Source: Flagellimonas maritima (GTDB taxonomy: Bacteria; Bacteroidota; Bacteroidia; Flavobacteriales; Flavobacteriaceae). Taken from it: a stretch of DNA of 64,000 nucleotides. The translations under genes were made by a program, and so were the position numbers. This document shows positions 16,776 to 26,347 of this stretch, piece after piece. Every line of letters starts with the position of its first letter. Position 1 is the first letter of the stretch. The stretch lies in NCBI RefSeq assembly GCF_003269425.1, contig NZ_CP030104.1:682001-746000 (forward strand). Reading direction: 5' to 3'. The notes beneath the pieces are model-generated. The model worked only from the letters and a program-made list of their open reading frames with translations. It was not told the origin of the DNA and made no database searches.

Positions 16776-17225
16776 TTATAAAATCCCATTGTCCGCAAAA
16801 CTGTAATACTGTCCATCGGGAGCCAAGATGATATGATCCAGTATCTTGACATCGAAGAGCTGCGCCCCTTGTTGGATTCTTCGGGTAAGCTGACGGTCTG
16901 CCTCGCTGGCCTTCATTTCTCCAGAAGGATGGTTATGGCCCAGTATAATCCCTACGGACAAGGTTTTCAATACAATGGCAAAGAGGATTCGCATATCAAC
17001 CAAAGTGGCGGATATTCCTCCAATGGACAAGGGATATATTCCTTTGACCTTGTTGGACTGGTTGAGCAACAAGATCTTGAAGGTTTCATGTACTCCTATG
17101 GTATTGCTGTCCCAGTTCTTAAAAAGCAGTTGGGCCACTTCATTGGAATTGGAAAGGGAGGGCGATTGCAAGGTGCCGAGCTTCTCTCGGTAACTGATCT
17201 GTATTTCATTTACGGTGTGTTCCAT
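16776..17225 (-). CDS. RadC-like JAB/JAMM domain protein
   Basis: A 149-residue protein with an intact JAMM metal site: E47 (VHETFKILLL) and the GHNHPSGE...SEAD motif (H97, H99, D110). The domain is the RadC/MPN fold without the N-terminal helix-hairpin-helix of full-length RadC. Short RadC-like proteins of this sort are frequent cargo of Bacteroidota mobile elements; their molecular job is unsettled and a role in DNA recombination has been doubted. It sits 68 bp after ssb and shares a terminator with the 55-aa gene. Confidence 0.88.
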   Translation of the reverse strand: MEHTVNEIQISYREKLGTLQSPSLSNSNEVAQLLFKNWDSNTIGVHETFKILLLNQSNKVKGIYPLSIGGISATLVDMRILFAIVLKTLSVGIILGHNHPSGEMKASEADRQLTRRIQQGAQLFDVKILDHIILAPDGQYYSFADNGIL

Positions 17226-17293
17226 GATTTATTTTTTTGGTGTGAACAGAAAAGAAGGCACTATATAGGTAATGTAGCACCCTCTTTTTTGGA

Positions 17294-17632
17294 TTATTCA
17301 CTACCGCCCAATAATAAAATCTCACTCACCACCACTTCGGTCACATAGCGTTTGTTCCCTTCCTTATCCTCATAGGAACGGGAGGTGAGTTTCCCTTCCA
17401 CGGCAATCTCCTTGCCCTTGGTCACAAATCCCTCGATGATGTCAGCCACCTTCCCCCACCCAATAACGGTATGCCATTGGGTATTGGTGACACGCTCCCC
17501 CTCATTGTTCTTGTAATGTTCGTTGGTAGCCATGGTCAAACGTGCCACCCGCTTCCCGTTTTCTAGATTGGTAATTACTGGGTCTTGACCCACATTGCCG
17601 ATCAACTGTACTTTGTTTCTTAATGTACTCAT
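17294..17632 (-). CDS. ssb: Single-stranded DNA-binding protein, element-encoded
   Basis: A 112-residue OB-fold protein: MSTLRNKVQLIGNVGQDPVI start, then NGKRVARLTMATNEHYKN, HTVIGWGKVADIIEGFVTKG and AVEGKLTSRSYEDKEG, all standard SSB strands. It ends at VVSEILLLGGSE, so the long acidic C-terminal tail (DDDIPF type) of the chromosomal SSB is missing, which suggests a mobile-element version that coats the transferred strand. It is the first gene of a leftward unit with the JAMM protein and the 55-aa protein. Confidence 0.93.
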   Translation of the reverse strand: MSTLRNKVQLIGNVGQDPVITNLENGKRVARLTMATNEHYKNNEGERVTNTQWHTVIGWGKVADIIEGFVTKGKEIAVEGKLTSRSYEDKEGNKRYVTEVVVSEILLLGGSE

Positions 17633-17798
17633 GATAAAAAGATTTAAATGATTAAGATTTCCCCTTTATTTTTTTGTTCCATTGAACTAAAATTTTAAGG
17701 GGTGTTTGTTTGATTTCTTTCGTGCACCGCACAATGGATAAAGTGGGTTTTGTCAAGACTTTTAGAACAAAATCAGGAGTGTCTGCGACGTAGTAAAA

Positions 17799-17814
17799 CC
17801 TGCCTGCAGGCAGG
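17799..17814. repeat. 16-bp perfect palindrome CCTGCCTGCAGGCAGG
   Basis: Perfect self-complementary 16-mer flanked by AAA on the left and TAGGTTT on the right, in the non-coding region upstream of ssb. It looks like an interspersed REP-type palindrome; whether it is repeated in the genome cannot be seen here. Confidence 0.5.
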
Positions 17815-18052
17815 TAGGTTTTCAAGGAAGTAGAAACCTTATTTTTTTATAAAACTTGCAGGGTCTTGACAAGTTCCATAATGTGATTAGCAATTCCTCC
17901 ACACCGTCACACAAGGGAGCGTACGGAAAGTTAAGCGAGTGCAGGGGGACTGTGCTGATTGGAATTGCTTATTGCATGCCTGTTTTTCGATGCCCCGAAA
18001 AACAAACAAGGGCTTTATCCATTATAAACCCCTTAAAATGACCAAGTCAAAG

Positions 18053-18122
18053 CCTTGGTTTTTAAGAAGTATCGAGCAAAGGTTAAGAAGGTTTTGCCGA
18101 TGGTTCTGTTAAAAAACCAAGG
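18053..18122. repeat. Inverted repeat with 48-nt loop
   Basis: CCTTGGTTTTT (18053-18063) is complementary to AAAAACCAAGG (18112-18122), 11 of 11 bases. A related CCTTGGTTTT copy is found at 16083-16092 directly upstream of the BfmA-like gene. It may be a recombination or regulatory site of the element; function not known. Confidence 0.4.
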
Positions 18123-18816
18123 ATTTGGCTTTCCGATTAGAAAGCGGACTCAATTCACAATTTTGCTCAGGAATGAAGTATTCCTTCCCAGTGCAGCCGG
18201 AAGGGCTAACGGAATGGAAAGCTGAAATTGGGAATTGTGTCCAAGACCTGTTACGGAGAGGCTCTTTATCCGAAATGCAATGGAGTGGTAAAGTGCTGAA
18301 CGGGATTTAGATACTATGGCAGAATTATATGCAAAGAGACAAAATATATGTTATTGAATATAATAGAAAGTGACCTATTCGGTGAGTATGAAACTTCTAA
18401 GACATTCAAACCCCAATAAACTAAGCTGTTTAAAATTTAGGTTCTGGTCTTTATACACAATAAGTCAGAGCTATACTTTTTATTGAGGAATTCTAAGATT
18501 GTCTCTTACATATATCTTCGCAAGGGAAGCGACAATCCTGCAGAGTTCATCCCTTATTGGAAGCCTCCTTTTGGTGAAGATTAGTATGTATTTTTCTAGC
18601 TCTTTTTGGCTCGAATAATAAATAGAATACAAATGCGGAAGGTGAGATGAAGATTACTGCCAAAATCCAATCCTCTTTTCAGTATAATCTCTTTTGTTTG
18701 ACAAAAGCATAAATGTTATCGGTCAAATCAAGCTTATGATTCCACAGAATCCATATAGAGCTTTACTGTCCACTTATGTGCTTCGCTTAATCATACTTAA
18801 AAATTTCAAATATTTA

Positions 18817-19530
18817 CTACCAATCTATTGATTCCCCATCCTTAAAAAAGCCCCCGGATGGTCCATCTTCAGGAAGGGTAGCCGCCCAAATAATTCCTTT
18901 CGCGCTTTCTTCGACAGGTCTCGCTCCCCATTTTTCCGTCCCTGGATATGTTGCCGTAAAACCTGGGTCAACGGAATTTATTTTGATGCTACCGTCTTTG
19001 AACTGACTTGCCAGTTTTACTGTTAAACCATTTAAGGCAAGTTTAGTAATACCATAAACAGGGACTTTGCTGAAATGATGGGCAAGACCAAAAACTGCGT
19101 CTCCGAACGAACCTGCACCACTCGAGACATTTACAATCCTCGGTCGGTCACTTTCTTTAAGCAAGGGATGGAAAGCCTGTATCATTCTCCAAGCACCCAA
19201 GAGGTTTGTATCAAGGGCATCTTTTATAAATTCTATATTCGACGTTAGTGGATTTCCACCTTGGTCAAAGAATGAGCCTGCGTTATTTATTAATACATCT
19301 ATCTTACCGAATTTTTCTTGAAGTTCGTTATAAAGTTTTCTGATAGAGTGATCATTTGTAATGTCCAATTCCTTGGCCGTTACACCAATCTTGTCTGCAA
19401 GCACCGATACCTTTGCGAGGTCTCGCGCCGTGGCTATAACTTTGTACCCAGCTTCTTTTAGTTGTTTTGCTGTCTCATATCCAAGGCCTAGCTCCCTGCT
19501 TACTCCTGTAATCAGAACGATCTTGTCCAT
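18817..19530 (-). CDS. Short-chain dehydrogenase/reductase (SDR)
   Basis: A 237-residue classical SDR: cofactor motif TGVSRELGLGYETA (TGxxxGxG form, residues 8-15), NNAG at ~87-90, catalytic Ser in NVSSGAGSFG, and active-site YGITK (Y and K four apart, ~165-169). These enzymes reduce or oxidise small carbonyl compounds or alcohols with NAD(P)H in the cytosol. The sequence after the motif (FTATYPGTEKWGARPVEESAKGI) is the substrate loop. It stands alone, 181 bp from the lectin-like gene, with no operon partner, and marks the return from the mobile element to ordinary chromosome. Substrate is not predictable. Confidence 0.9.
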   Translation of the reverse strand: MDKIVLITGVSRELGLGYETAKQLKEAGYKVIATARDLAKVSVLADKIGVTAKELDITNDHSIRKLYNELQEKFGKIDVLINNAGSFFDQGGNPLTSNIEFIKDALDTNLLGAWRMIQAFHPLLKESDRPRIVNVSSGAGSFGDAVFGLAHHFSKVPVYGITKLALNGLTVKLASQFKDGSIKINSVDPGFTATYPGTEKWGARPVEESAKGIIWAATLPEDGPSGGFFKDGESIDW

Positions 19531-19711
19531 TTTAAAATTTCTTATTTGATTGAAGATGACTTTCTCGGCAAACCATAAGCAATCGCTATTTAATCAGCAC
19601 CTCATTTACTTTCTTGACCAAAAAAAGAAAATAATATCCATATAATACTATAAACCTTCATGGACAGCAGTGCGCGTTCCAAATTTTATGAAACATGACG
19701 GTCAAACGAAA

Positions 19712-22048
19712 TTACTCCTTTACTAATTTATAAGAAAAAGTAGTTCCCAAAACATTTACATTCACAAAATGAATACCTGATTTCAGTTTACTTACATCAA
19801 TTGGTTTTTCGTTGTTCTCCAAATTTTTATCCTGATATACCATAACCCCAGTAATATCATAAATAGTCATTGAAAATTTGTTAGTGCTTGTTGTAGATGG
19901 GAATTTGACCGAGAGCGTATTTTCAAAAACTGTAGGATATATAGTTGGCCTTACTAATAATGGTGCCTCGTTTTCTTCCACAGTGGATGCTGTCACTTGG
20001 GATACGGAAGATCCAGTATCACATTCATCATAGATTACATAATCTATGGAAATCAGTGAAAAATCAGAATTATTGCCAAAACTTACCTGTCCGCCATCAT
20101 TTATATAATTTGTAGCTTTCAGAACAAGTTTGGCAATCGCAGAATTTTCATTTGTTTCGAAACGATAAGTGCTATTTCCTTCATCAATTCCAGAAAAAGG
20201 CGAAATATTCCCAAAGCCGATGATATTGCCTGCCGCATCCAGCAATTCCCAGGTACCGGCTTCATCGGCATCCCCGATTTCATTTGTTTCCAAATTTCCC
20301 AAAGTAAAAGAAAGTTCACCGACAGGGCGACTGAATTCAACTTCTATACGTTCTGAACTGTCACTGTTTGCATCGTAATCCAATTGCTTATCAAACCTCC
20401 CGTTCCTTACACCGATTCTTCCATTGTCGAGGTTCAGCTCTCCCGGCCCACCATTTATTGTAATGGCCGATATATCCGTACAATCCCCCCATTGTATAGG
20501 GCCGGTCCCAAGAGATATGTTCAAATCATTGCCGGATAGACTTTCGCTTCCAAGGGATATTCCTTCCGTTACCTGAAATGCTACCGTTGCAAAAGCTGTA
20601 TTTCCATTACCGTCATTTATGGAATAGCCGAAGAGAGCTCCTACTCCTTCACTTATACCTGTAAATTCAACAGAATTCCCCACAATCCTAGGAAAACCCC
20701 CTCTAATAGTTTCTATGGCCTCTATGGTAAGTACATCGCCATCAGGATCGGAATCGTTTGCAAGTAGCTCTGAGAATGGTACTGTAACGGTCTGGCCTAC
20801 GGAAACCGTAAAATCCGGGTTGCCAAAAAAAGCTCCATCATCAACAGCTACGGGCGCACTGTTCTCCTGAGTTGCATTACATTCAAATTCTGACGGTTCT
20901 ATGAGCTGCCACAATTGATTGTCCTGATTGTTCGAATCCTGAACCGTAACGTTGGTATTGTTTAAAGTAATAAATCTGTTGTTATATCTACCTTTAATTT
21001 TAAAATATCCATCGCCCACATTTATAATTTCCCATTGTTGCCAGTTCTTATTGTTTGATGAATATATAGTAACATCATCCCCATTTTCCGGATTACGGGC
21101 CCAGGCTTCCATAGCCTTATTAGCAAAATCGTTCATTATTTTATGGTACCCGTTACCACGATCACTGATTGTCCACACGGTACCCTGATTAGAACAAACT
21201 TCTGCCAAGACACTTGTTCTATTGTCCGCATCGTCCACTTGAAGGACAACTCCTGGATTTGCTTTGGAGACTATAACAGCGTCTTGGTTTATAGAAACCT
21301 CTTCCAGACCATTGTTATCGACTTTTGTGTAGGTTATCGCACTTACGTTGAAATCAGAATTGTTCTCGGTGTTACCACTATCATTTGTTTTTTGATCTCT
21401 GTATGAGTTTACATATTTTAAACAGACAAGCTCATTATCCCCGCCCCACTGCGTAGCTTCGAGAACTATTTTCTTTATAGGCTGGTCGTTCGAACTCTTG
21501 ATTTCAAAATTAAAACCACCTGCGGAACCAGGTATTTTTCCTCCGATAGAATTATCAGGTACCAACAAGTCCGAACCAATTATCTCATTGTTACCGTTAT
21601 AAGCGGTATACATACCGGATTCATCTATTTTGGTGCGACCTTCACGATCTCTACAATTATTGTTGGGGCTGCGCAAGTACCCCTCGTTGGGATCCAATTG
21701 CCCCACTTGCAATATTACGTCCGTAACAGGTTCTCTAAATTCGATAATTAATTTTTCGCTTGCATTTACTTCTTGGTCTTGATAGACTCTATAGTAATCA
21801 ATTTGTAACCATCTACCCCCCGCAACCCCAAAGCCGTCATCTTCAAATTGTGTTTCAAAGGCCAACTTCCCCGGTGTTCCGTCGATTTTCAAGGCATTCA
21901 TGGTGATGTCAGGACCCCAGGCCTGGTTACCTGAACCATCACCTTTGATATAACTGGAATTGGCATCCAATCTTAAGACCTGTTGCGCCGAAAGAAAACT
22001 TATGGGCAGAAATAAAATAAAAATAATCGATAGTGTAAAATTCTTCAT
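19712..22048 (-). CDS. T9SS-secreted lectin-like protein with duplicated beta-sandwich modules
   Basis: A 778-residue exported protein. Order: signal peptide (1-21, cut at SAQQ); beta-sandwich module A (~22-215); a ricin-type beta-trefoil segment (~255-390) with repeated QxW-like elements (NWQQWEII, NQLWQLIEP); a cadherin/Ig-like domain (~395-495, NSAPVAVDDG... ANDSDPDGDVLTIEAI); beta-sandwich module B (~500-680), which resembles module A (both have a GxPGxL strand, an IEF/VEF-R-PV strand and a KxVLxAT strand); and a C-terminal T9SS sorting domain (~700-778) ending FSYKLVKE. It likely binds carbohydrate at the cell surface. It lies beside the two-component system and may feed substrate sensing. 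No catalytic residues are recognised. Confidence 0.8.
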   Translation of the reverse strand: MKNFTLSIIFILFLPISFLSAQQVLRLDANSSYIKGDGSGNQAWGPDITMNALKIDGTPGKLAFETQFEDDGFGVAGGRWLQIDYYRVYQDQEVNASEKLIIEFREPVTDVILQVGQLDPNEGYLRSPNNNCRDREGRTKIDESGMYTAYNGNNEIIGSDLLVPDNSIGGKIPGSAGGFNFEIKSSNDQPIKKIVLEATQWGGDNELVCLKYVNSYRDQKTNDSGNTENNSDFNVSAITYTKVDNNGLEEVSINQDAVIVSKANPGVVLQVDDADNRTSVLAEVCSNQGTVWTISDRGNGYHKIMNDFANKAMEAWARNPENGDDVTIYSSNNKNWQQWEIINVGDGYFKIKGRYNNRFITLNNTNVTVQDSNNQDNQLWQLIEPSEFECNATQENSAPVAVDDGAFFGNPDFTVSVGQTVTVPFSELLANDSDPDGDVLTIEAIETIRGGFPRIVGNSVEFTGISEGVGALFGYSINDGNGNTAFATVAFQVTEGISLGSESLSGNDLNISLGTGPIQWGDCTDISAITINGGPGELNLDNGRIGVRNGRFDKQLDYDANSDSSERIEVEFSRPVGELSFTLGNLETNEIGDADEAGTWELLDAAGNIIGFGNISPFSGIDEGNSTYRFETNENSAIAKLVLKATNYINDGGQVSFGNNSDFSLISIDYVIYDECDTGSSVSQVTASTVEENEAPLLVRPTIYPTVFENTLSVKFPSTTSTNKFSMTIYDITGVMVYQDKNLENNEKPIDVSKLKSGIHFVNVNVLGTTFSYKLVKE

Positions 22049-22242
22049 ATAATAGGATTTAGAGGTTTATACGGATTCCATAACATAGCACTTGCAACGG
22101 AACCATACATAAAGTTGCTTCCTATTATGATTTGTCCGTTAAAATGCTCGTAAAATTCGATAAACGGTTCTGTGAAACTGCTATTTTGAAAAAAACAGCG
22201 CAATTTTGAATAATTGATAATCCAAATTTTCCTAGATGGGAA

Positions 22243-22980
22243 TCAACCAAAAGTATCTCTATAGTTTGCGGCGGTCCGCTGCTCGAGTTTGAGAAAGGCC
22301 GTACTGAAACTTGAATGATTTAAGAACCCGACAGATACGGCAATTTCCGAGATTGGCATGTCCGTATTGCGCAATAGTTGTTTGCTCTTTTCTATTCTGC
22401 ATTTTAAAATATATTGATAGGGTGTATCCCCCAGGTACTTTTTGAAATTTCTTATGAACTGGTGCTTGCTCCAACTGGACATTTTATAAAGCTCGTTCAC
22501 CGTCAACTGCGAATTGAGGTTGGATCGTATGTATTTTGCTACATTTTCCAAATCTATCGGAATCTTGCGTGGAGTTTCCAACTGGTTCATTTTTTGGATT
22601 GAAACGGCATCCCTCCTTGCAAAAGTTATTTCAACGGTCATGATGATATCAACTGGCCTAAAAGGTTTTACCACGTATCCCGAAGGTAATGTTGTATTGA
22701 CTGCATCTATTGTCAATCTATCTGTATATGAAGTGATGTAAATAAAGGGAATATTTGTGTTCAAGGTCAAATACCGTCCTATTGCTATCCCATCTTTTCT
22801 TCCTTTGAGTCCTATATCAATTAATACCAGGTCTGGAGCGTACACCGAAATCTTTTCCATGGCATCGCCCGTTGTAGTGCAGATCCCTGCAATGTTCCAG
22901 TTTTGTGTTGTCAAGATGCGTTCAAGGTCCCTGGCAATGATAAGTTCGTCCTCTACGATCAAAATATTTTTGCTATCCAT
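22243..22980 (-). CDS. Response regulator with REC and AraC-type DNA-binding domains
   Basis: A 245-residue two-component regulator: receiver domain (residues 1-125) with acidic pocket E10/D11, phospho-acceptor D55 (LVLIDIG), Thr/Ser region YITSYTD and K in GYVVKPF; then a C-terminal AraC double HTH (~145-245: NVAKYIRSNLNSQLTVNELY, SWSKHQFIRNFKKYLGD, and second HTH ISEIAVSVGFLNHSSFSTAF). The start overlaps the end of the histidine kinase gene by 8 bp, so the pair is coupled. REC-AraC proteins of this sort control carbohydrate or stress genes; the target is probably the adjacent lectin-like gene, the PUL, or both, but this is inference. Confidence 0.9.
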   Translation of the reverse strand: MDSKNILIVEDELIIARDLERILTTQNWNIAGICTTTGDAMEKISVYAPDLVLIDIGLKGRKDGIAIGRYLTLNTNIPFIYITSYTDRLTIDAVNTTLPSGYVVKPFRPVDIIMTVEITFARRDAVSIQKMNQLETPRKIPIDLENVAKYIRSNLNSQLTVNELYKMSSWSKHQFIRNFKKYLGDTPYQYILKCRIEKSKQLLRNTDMPISEIAVSVGFLNHSSFSTAFLKLEQRTAANYRDTFG

Positions 22981-25081
22981 TTTCGCGATTACGAATCTGC
23001 ATGGTTATCAAGTACCGTGTGCCCGTTTTATTGGATTCGGATTTAATAGTACCCTTTAACTGTTCTATGAGAATATTGACAAGGTCAAGCCCAAAAGACT
23101 CGGCTCTGGGGGTATCGGAAAAACCTTTTCCGTTGTCCTCGAACTTTAGATAAAGCACTGTACCCTTTTTGTATGCATGAATCTGGAGGTGTCCTCGTGA
23201 GTCTTCGGTAAATGCATGTTTAAAAGCGTTATGAACAAGTTCATTGGCTATAATGCCCAATGTAATTGCGGTATCGATGTCCAAAGAAAGATTCTGGCAA
23301 TCCATATCATAGGTAATGTTGCTATCCTTGGAGTAGAAGGAATCATAAATGGCCTGAACAAGATTTTTTAAATATATACCAAAGTCTATGGTACGGAAAT
23401 CATCATTGTCGTAGAGGGTCTGATGTACCAATGCCATCGCCTGTATCCTATTGCCGCTGTACTCCAGGAAATCTTGGATTTCTGTATTCTTCGAAGAGCC
23501 TCCCTGAAGGTTTAGCATGCTCGTGACCAGTTGTAGGTTATTCTTTACCCTATGGTGTACTTCCCTGATCAGGATTTCCCGTTCCGCTAGGGCATCTTTA
23601 AGTTGCGAGCTTTTTTCGGTAAGCTCCATATTACTGGATTCAATTTGTTCGTTCTTCTCGGCCAATCGTGCCGTAAGCTTCGATTTGGTTTTTAAACGGA
23701 GATATATGCTCATGGCACCTGCAATCACGCAAACTAATATGGCCAATAATGTATAGTTGCGATACTTACTTCTGGTTTTGGCCAGTTCATTGGCCCTGTT
23801 CAGAAGATTGAGCTCTTTGATACGACTTTCTTTTTCACGGACTTCAAATTTGGTACGTAATTCCTCTAAAGTAGCTTGATCGCTGATATTGTCCAACGAA
23901 TCTTTCAATGCGGAAGATGCCATAAAGCTTTTAAGGGCTTGCTTATAGTTTCCCCTTGCTGAATCGATTTTTGCCGTTAGTCGAAGAATTTTAGGTATTT
24001 GTGTATATACTTTAAATGTACGGGCCGTTGCATGGGCTTTGACCAGAAATGTTTCAGCGATGCTATAATCACGTGAAAGAATATAGCTTTCCGCTATATT
24101 TATGGCCGATGTTACATAACCTTCCCTATCATTTAGCTTGTCTCTCATTTCCAAACTCTTGTAATAGTTCTCAATGGCCAATTTCTGAAAGCCACTTTTA
24201 CCATAAGCGTATCCAAGATTGTTATATATCATGGCGAGCTGCCTGTTTGCGTTCAACTCTTGTGCCAGGGGAATAATATCCATCAATAATGTTATGCCCT
24301 TAAGATATTCCCCTAAATCCGTATACGTTGAAGCTACATTTAGGCTACTGCCCACTATTTTGCGGGGATAATTGTATTTTGTGTTAAGTTCCAATCCCGC
24401 TTTATAATATTCGAGAGCTTCATTGAATCGTCCTTCAGAATTGTAGTTATTCCCAATATTGTCATAGGCGGTCGCCGTATAACGATAGGCTCCATGCCTT
24501 TTATATATGTCAAGTGCCGCCAAGTGTTGCTCTAAACTCTTTGCCAAATTATTCCTGTTGCTTAAATATAGTCCCTTCAATTGATAGAAATGGGCAACTT
24601 GAAGCTCATCTCCGGCATTGTCAATCAATTTTTCAGCGTCTTTAATGGCGATGGCAATCGAATCCATTTCGTGCTTTCTAAAGAAGATGGCAATTCTGGT
24701 GTACTCGCACCTAAACATAAGTGCACTATCCCTCGCTTTCTTGGCCAATCTGAGCGCTTCCCTGTTATGTTTGTCGGCCTTATCCAAAATTATACGCTCG
24801 GTATAATACCTTTGGAGTTCTAAATTTGCCTCTGCTTTCTGTAAAAAATCTTCAGGTTCAGCAAGCTCAAATAAAATTTCTGCGTAGTACAGGACTGAAT
24901 CGCTTTGCATCACATTATACCCTTCTATCAATTCAAGAAGTGTCCGTACCTTTATCGCTTGCCCATTGCCATCATTCTGATAGGACAATATGCTATCCAC
25001 TTTATGTCTTGCATCGTCAAAAGATTGGGCACTGCAAACAGACGTTATCAATATGCATAGGAATACTGTACAATTTTTCAT
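22973..25081 (-). CDS. TPR-containing sensor histidine kinase (HisKA_2 type)
   Basis: About 702 residues from the Met at 25081, chosen because KNCTVFLCILITSVCSAQS then forms a clean signal peptide; an upstream Met at 25102 is possible. The periplasmic part has tandem TPRs up to about residue 400 (e.g. YDNIGNNYNSEGRFNEALEY, YNNLGYAYGKSGFQKLAIEN). A coiled coil and one membrane helix (~442-460) lead to a HisKA_2 phospho-acceptor motif REVHHRVKNNLQ and an HATPase domain with N box NELVHNAFKHAF and DNGKGF. It autophosphorylates and passes phosphate to the adjacent REC-AraC protein. Ligand is unknown; it may read sugar-derived signals through the TPR region. Confidence 0.9.
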   Translation of the reverse strand: MKNCTVFLCILITSVCSAQSFDDARHKVDSILSYQNDGNGQAIKVRTLLELIEGYNVMQSDSVLYYAEILFELAEPEDFLQKAEANLELQRYYTERIILDKADKHNREALRLAKKARDSALMFRCEYTRIAIFFRKHEMDSIAIAIKDAEKLIDNAGDELQVAHFYQLKGLYLSNRNNLAKSLEQHLAALDIYKRHGAYRYTATAYDNIGNNYNSEGRFNEALEYYKAGLELNTKYNYPRKIVGSSLNVASTYTDLGEYLKGITLLMDIIPLAQELNANRQLAMIYNNLGYAYGKSGFQKLAIENYYKSLEMRDKLNDREGYVTSAINIAESYILSRDYSIAETFLVKAHATARTFKVYTQIPKILRLTAKIDSARGNYKQALKSFMASSALKDSLDNISDQATLEELRTKFEVREKESRIKELNLLNRANELAKTRSKYRNYTLLAILVCVIAGAMSIYLRLKTKSKLTARLAEKNEQIESSNMELTEKSSQLKDALAEREILIREVHHRVKNNLQLVTSMLNLQGGSSKNTEIQDFLEYSGNRIQAMALVHQTLYDNDDFRTIDFGIYLKNLVQAIYDSFYSKDSNITYDMDCQNLSLDIDTAITLGIIANELVHNAFKHAFTEDSRGHLQIHAYKKGTVLYLKFEDNGKGFSDTPRAESFGLDLVNILIEQLKGTIKSESNKTGTRYLITMQIRNRENG

Positions 25082-25430
25082 GGGGCCAATTGTAAAAGGC
25101 ATGAATATAGAAAATAATCTTATGAAATAGATTGATACACGAGCCTATGAACTAACTTCTGATAGTATATCTTGTTACAGTCAGAGGTCATAGCTATATC
25201 TGTGTATCTCCTTCGGAAAAACAAACTATCAATGATTCAACATTTCAAAATAATCATCCTGGGTCTATTGAAAATAAAATAGTTGGAATGGAGTACCTTT
25301 ACGTAAACCCATCGGAGCATTCAAGTAGTTTTAGCTTACTTTAGTATAATGTTACATAATTCATTCTGCATTGATTTTGAAGGTATTTCTTGATTTCCTA
25401 TACACTGGCGTATCACCCAAAGTATCCGGG
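25082..25430. other. Upstream region of the kinase gene
   Basis: About 350 bases, AT-rich. No gene, terminator-like stem or recognizable operator was found. Confidence 0.4.
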
Positions 25431-25499
25431 TAATCGCCCTTGATACAAAAAATGCCGCCTCAAAATATCCGTTCGGCCTTTGTATTCATACGAAATATT

Positions 25500-25915
25500 T
25501 TACTCGCTCGGCATGGTACTCTTGACCACATGGATGATCTTCTTCAGGGCAATCACCAAAAAACTCCGATTAAAAAAATACGCAAACCCCTTCAAGTCCG
25601 ATTTCCAAAAATTTATTTCCTATGGATATTCTATTGTATTCAAATCTCACCAAGGTCTCTGGGACTCAATTCCATATTGTTCCAGATGCGGTCCTTCGGG
25701 AAGTTCCTATGCAAATGATGCACGGGTTCAATATGACCGATGACTGGCTCGATTGCCGTCCTGCCCCTGAAGAGCATCCATGCCTTGCGTTTGTGATATT
25801 GCGTTTTATACTTGACATCAGTATCGGCAATCGTGACTTGAATCTCTCCCACCTGTTTTCTGGGTTATAAACTCTTATCTGCGACCGCCTATTACCACTT
25901 TTACCAAATGCCATA
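25500..25915 (-). pseudogene. Decayed transposase C-terminus (IS5-like DDE family)
   Basis: On the minus strand a frame from 25852 contains FRGRTAIEPVIGHIEPVHHLHRNF written here in part as RGRTAIEPVIGHI and HRNF, the conserved C-terminal block of IS5-type transposases with the last catalytic Glu. Upstream and downstream the frame breaks, with stops and shifts, and no terminal repeats or N-terminal part remain. It is a dead remnant that separates the two-component genes from the polysaccharide locus. Confidence 0.5.
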
Positions 25916-26347
25916 GCGCGCGCTAGCTGGCTCTTTCAGCTTTTCTCTAATCTGGAAAAGAATCGGCATGCCAGGCTGTCCAACCCTGAAGTAGAGAGGT
26001 GCAAACTCTGACTTAAAATAACTTCAATCAATCTCTTGGGCCAATAGCGCAAGCCCTGGTGTATGTCAATAAAATATTTTGGAAGGGGGCAGAACAGATT
26101 TCTTTAGTTTTGTGGCCCAGTCTTTCCCAATAAATCCCGTAAAGTTTTGACCTTAATCTACCTATAAATTTGCAATGTCGTATAACCGTAAAGAGGCTTT
26201 AATTAAAAGTAGTTTGCTAATAATCAAACTAATTTTGAGCTCATAAAAATGACTAAATAGCATCCAAAGTCTTAATGTTGAATAATAATAATATTTTTAA
26301 AGAAAAAGGGGGAGTTTAAATCAGTTTAATTTCAAAATATAATTATA
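25916..26347. other. Intergenic region upstream of the first sulfatase
   Basis: About 430 bases, increasingly AT-rich. It probably carries the promoter of the rightward sulfatase gene, but no clear -33/-7 pair was seen. Confidence 0.35.

Larger units (their letters stand above)
17633..18816. other. Gene-poor edge of the mobile element
   Basis: About 1.2 kb without a supported gene. It holds a 16-bp palindrome (17799-17814), a long-loop inverted repeat (18053-18122) and, from about 18300 on, AT-rich sequence. Open frames at 17856-18041 and 18125-18310 (+) show no domain. On the minus strand around 18490-18640 a reading frame ending in LCRIVASLAKIYVRDNLRIPQ looks protein-like but has no start, so it may be a decayed gene end. 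Confidence 0.4.

Noticed and set aside
17856..18310. Two short plus-strand frames in the element edge
   Set aside because: Neither shows a domain or a plausible start; sequence is dominated by inverted repeats.
18490..18640. Minus-strand protein-like tail ending LCRIVASLAKIYVRDNLRIPQ
   Set aside because: No start codon or complete domain could be found, so it was noted only as a possible decayed gene end.
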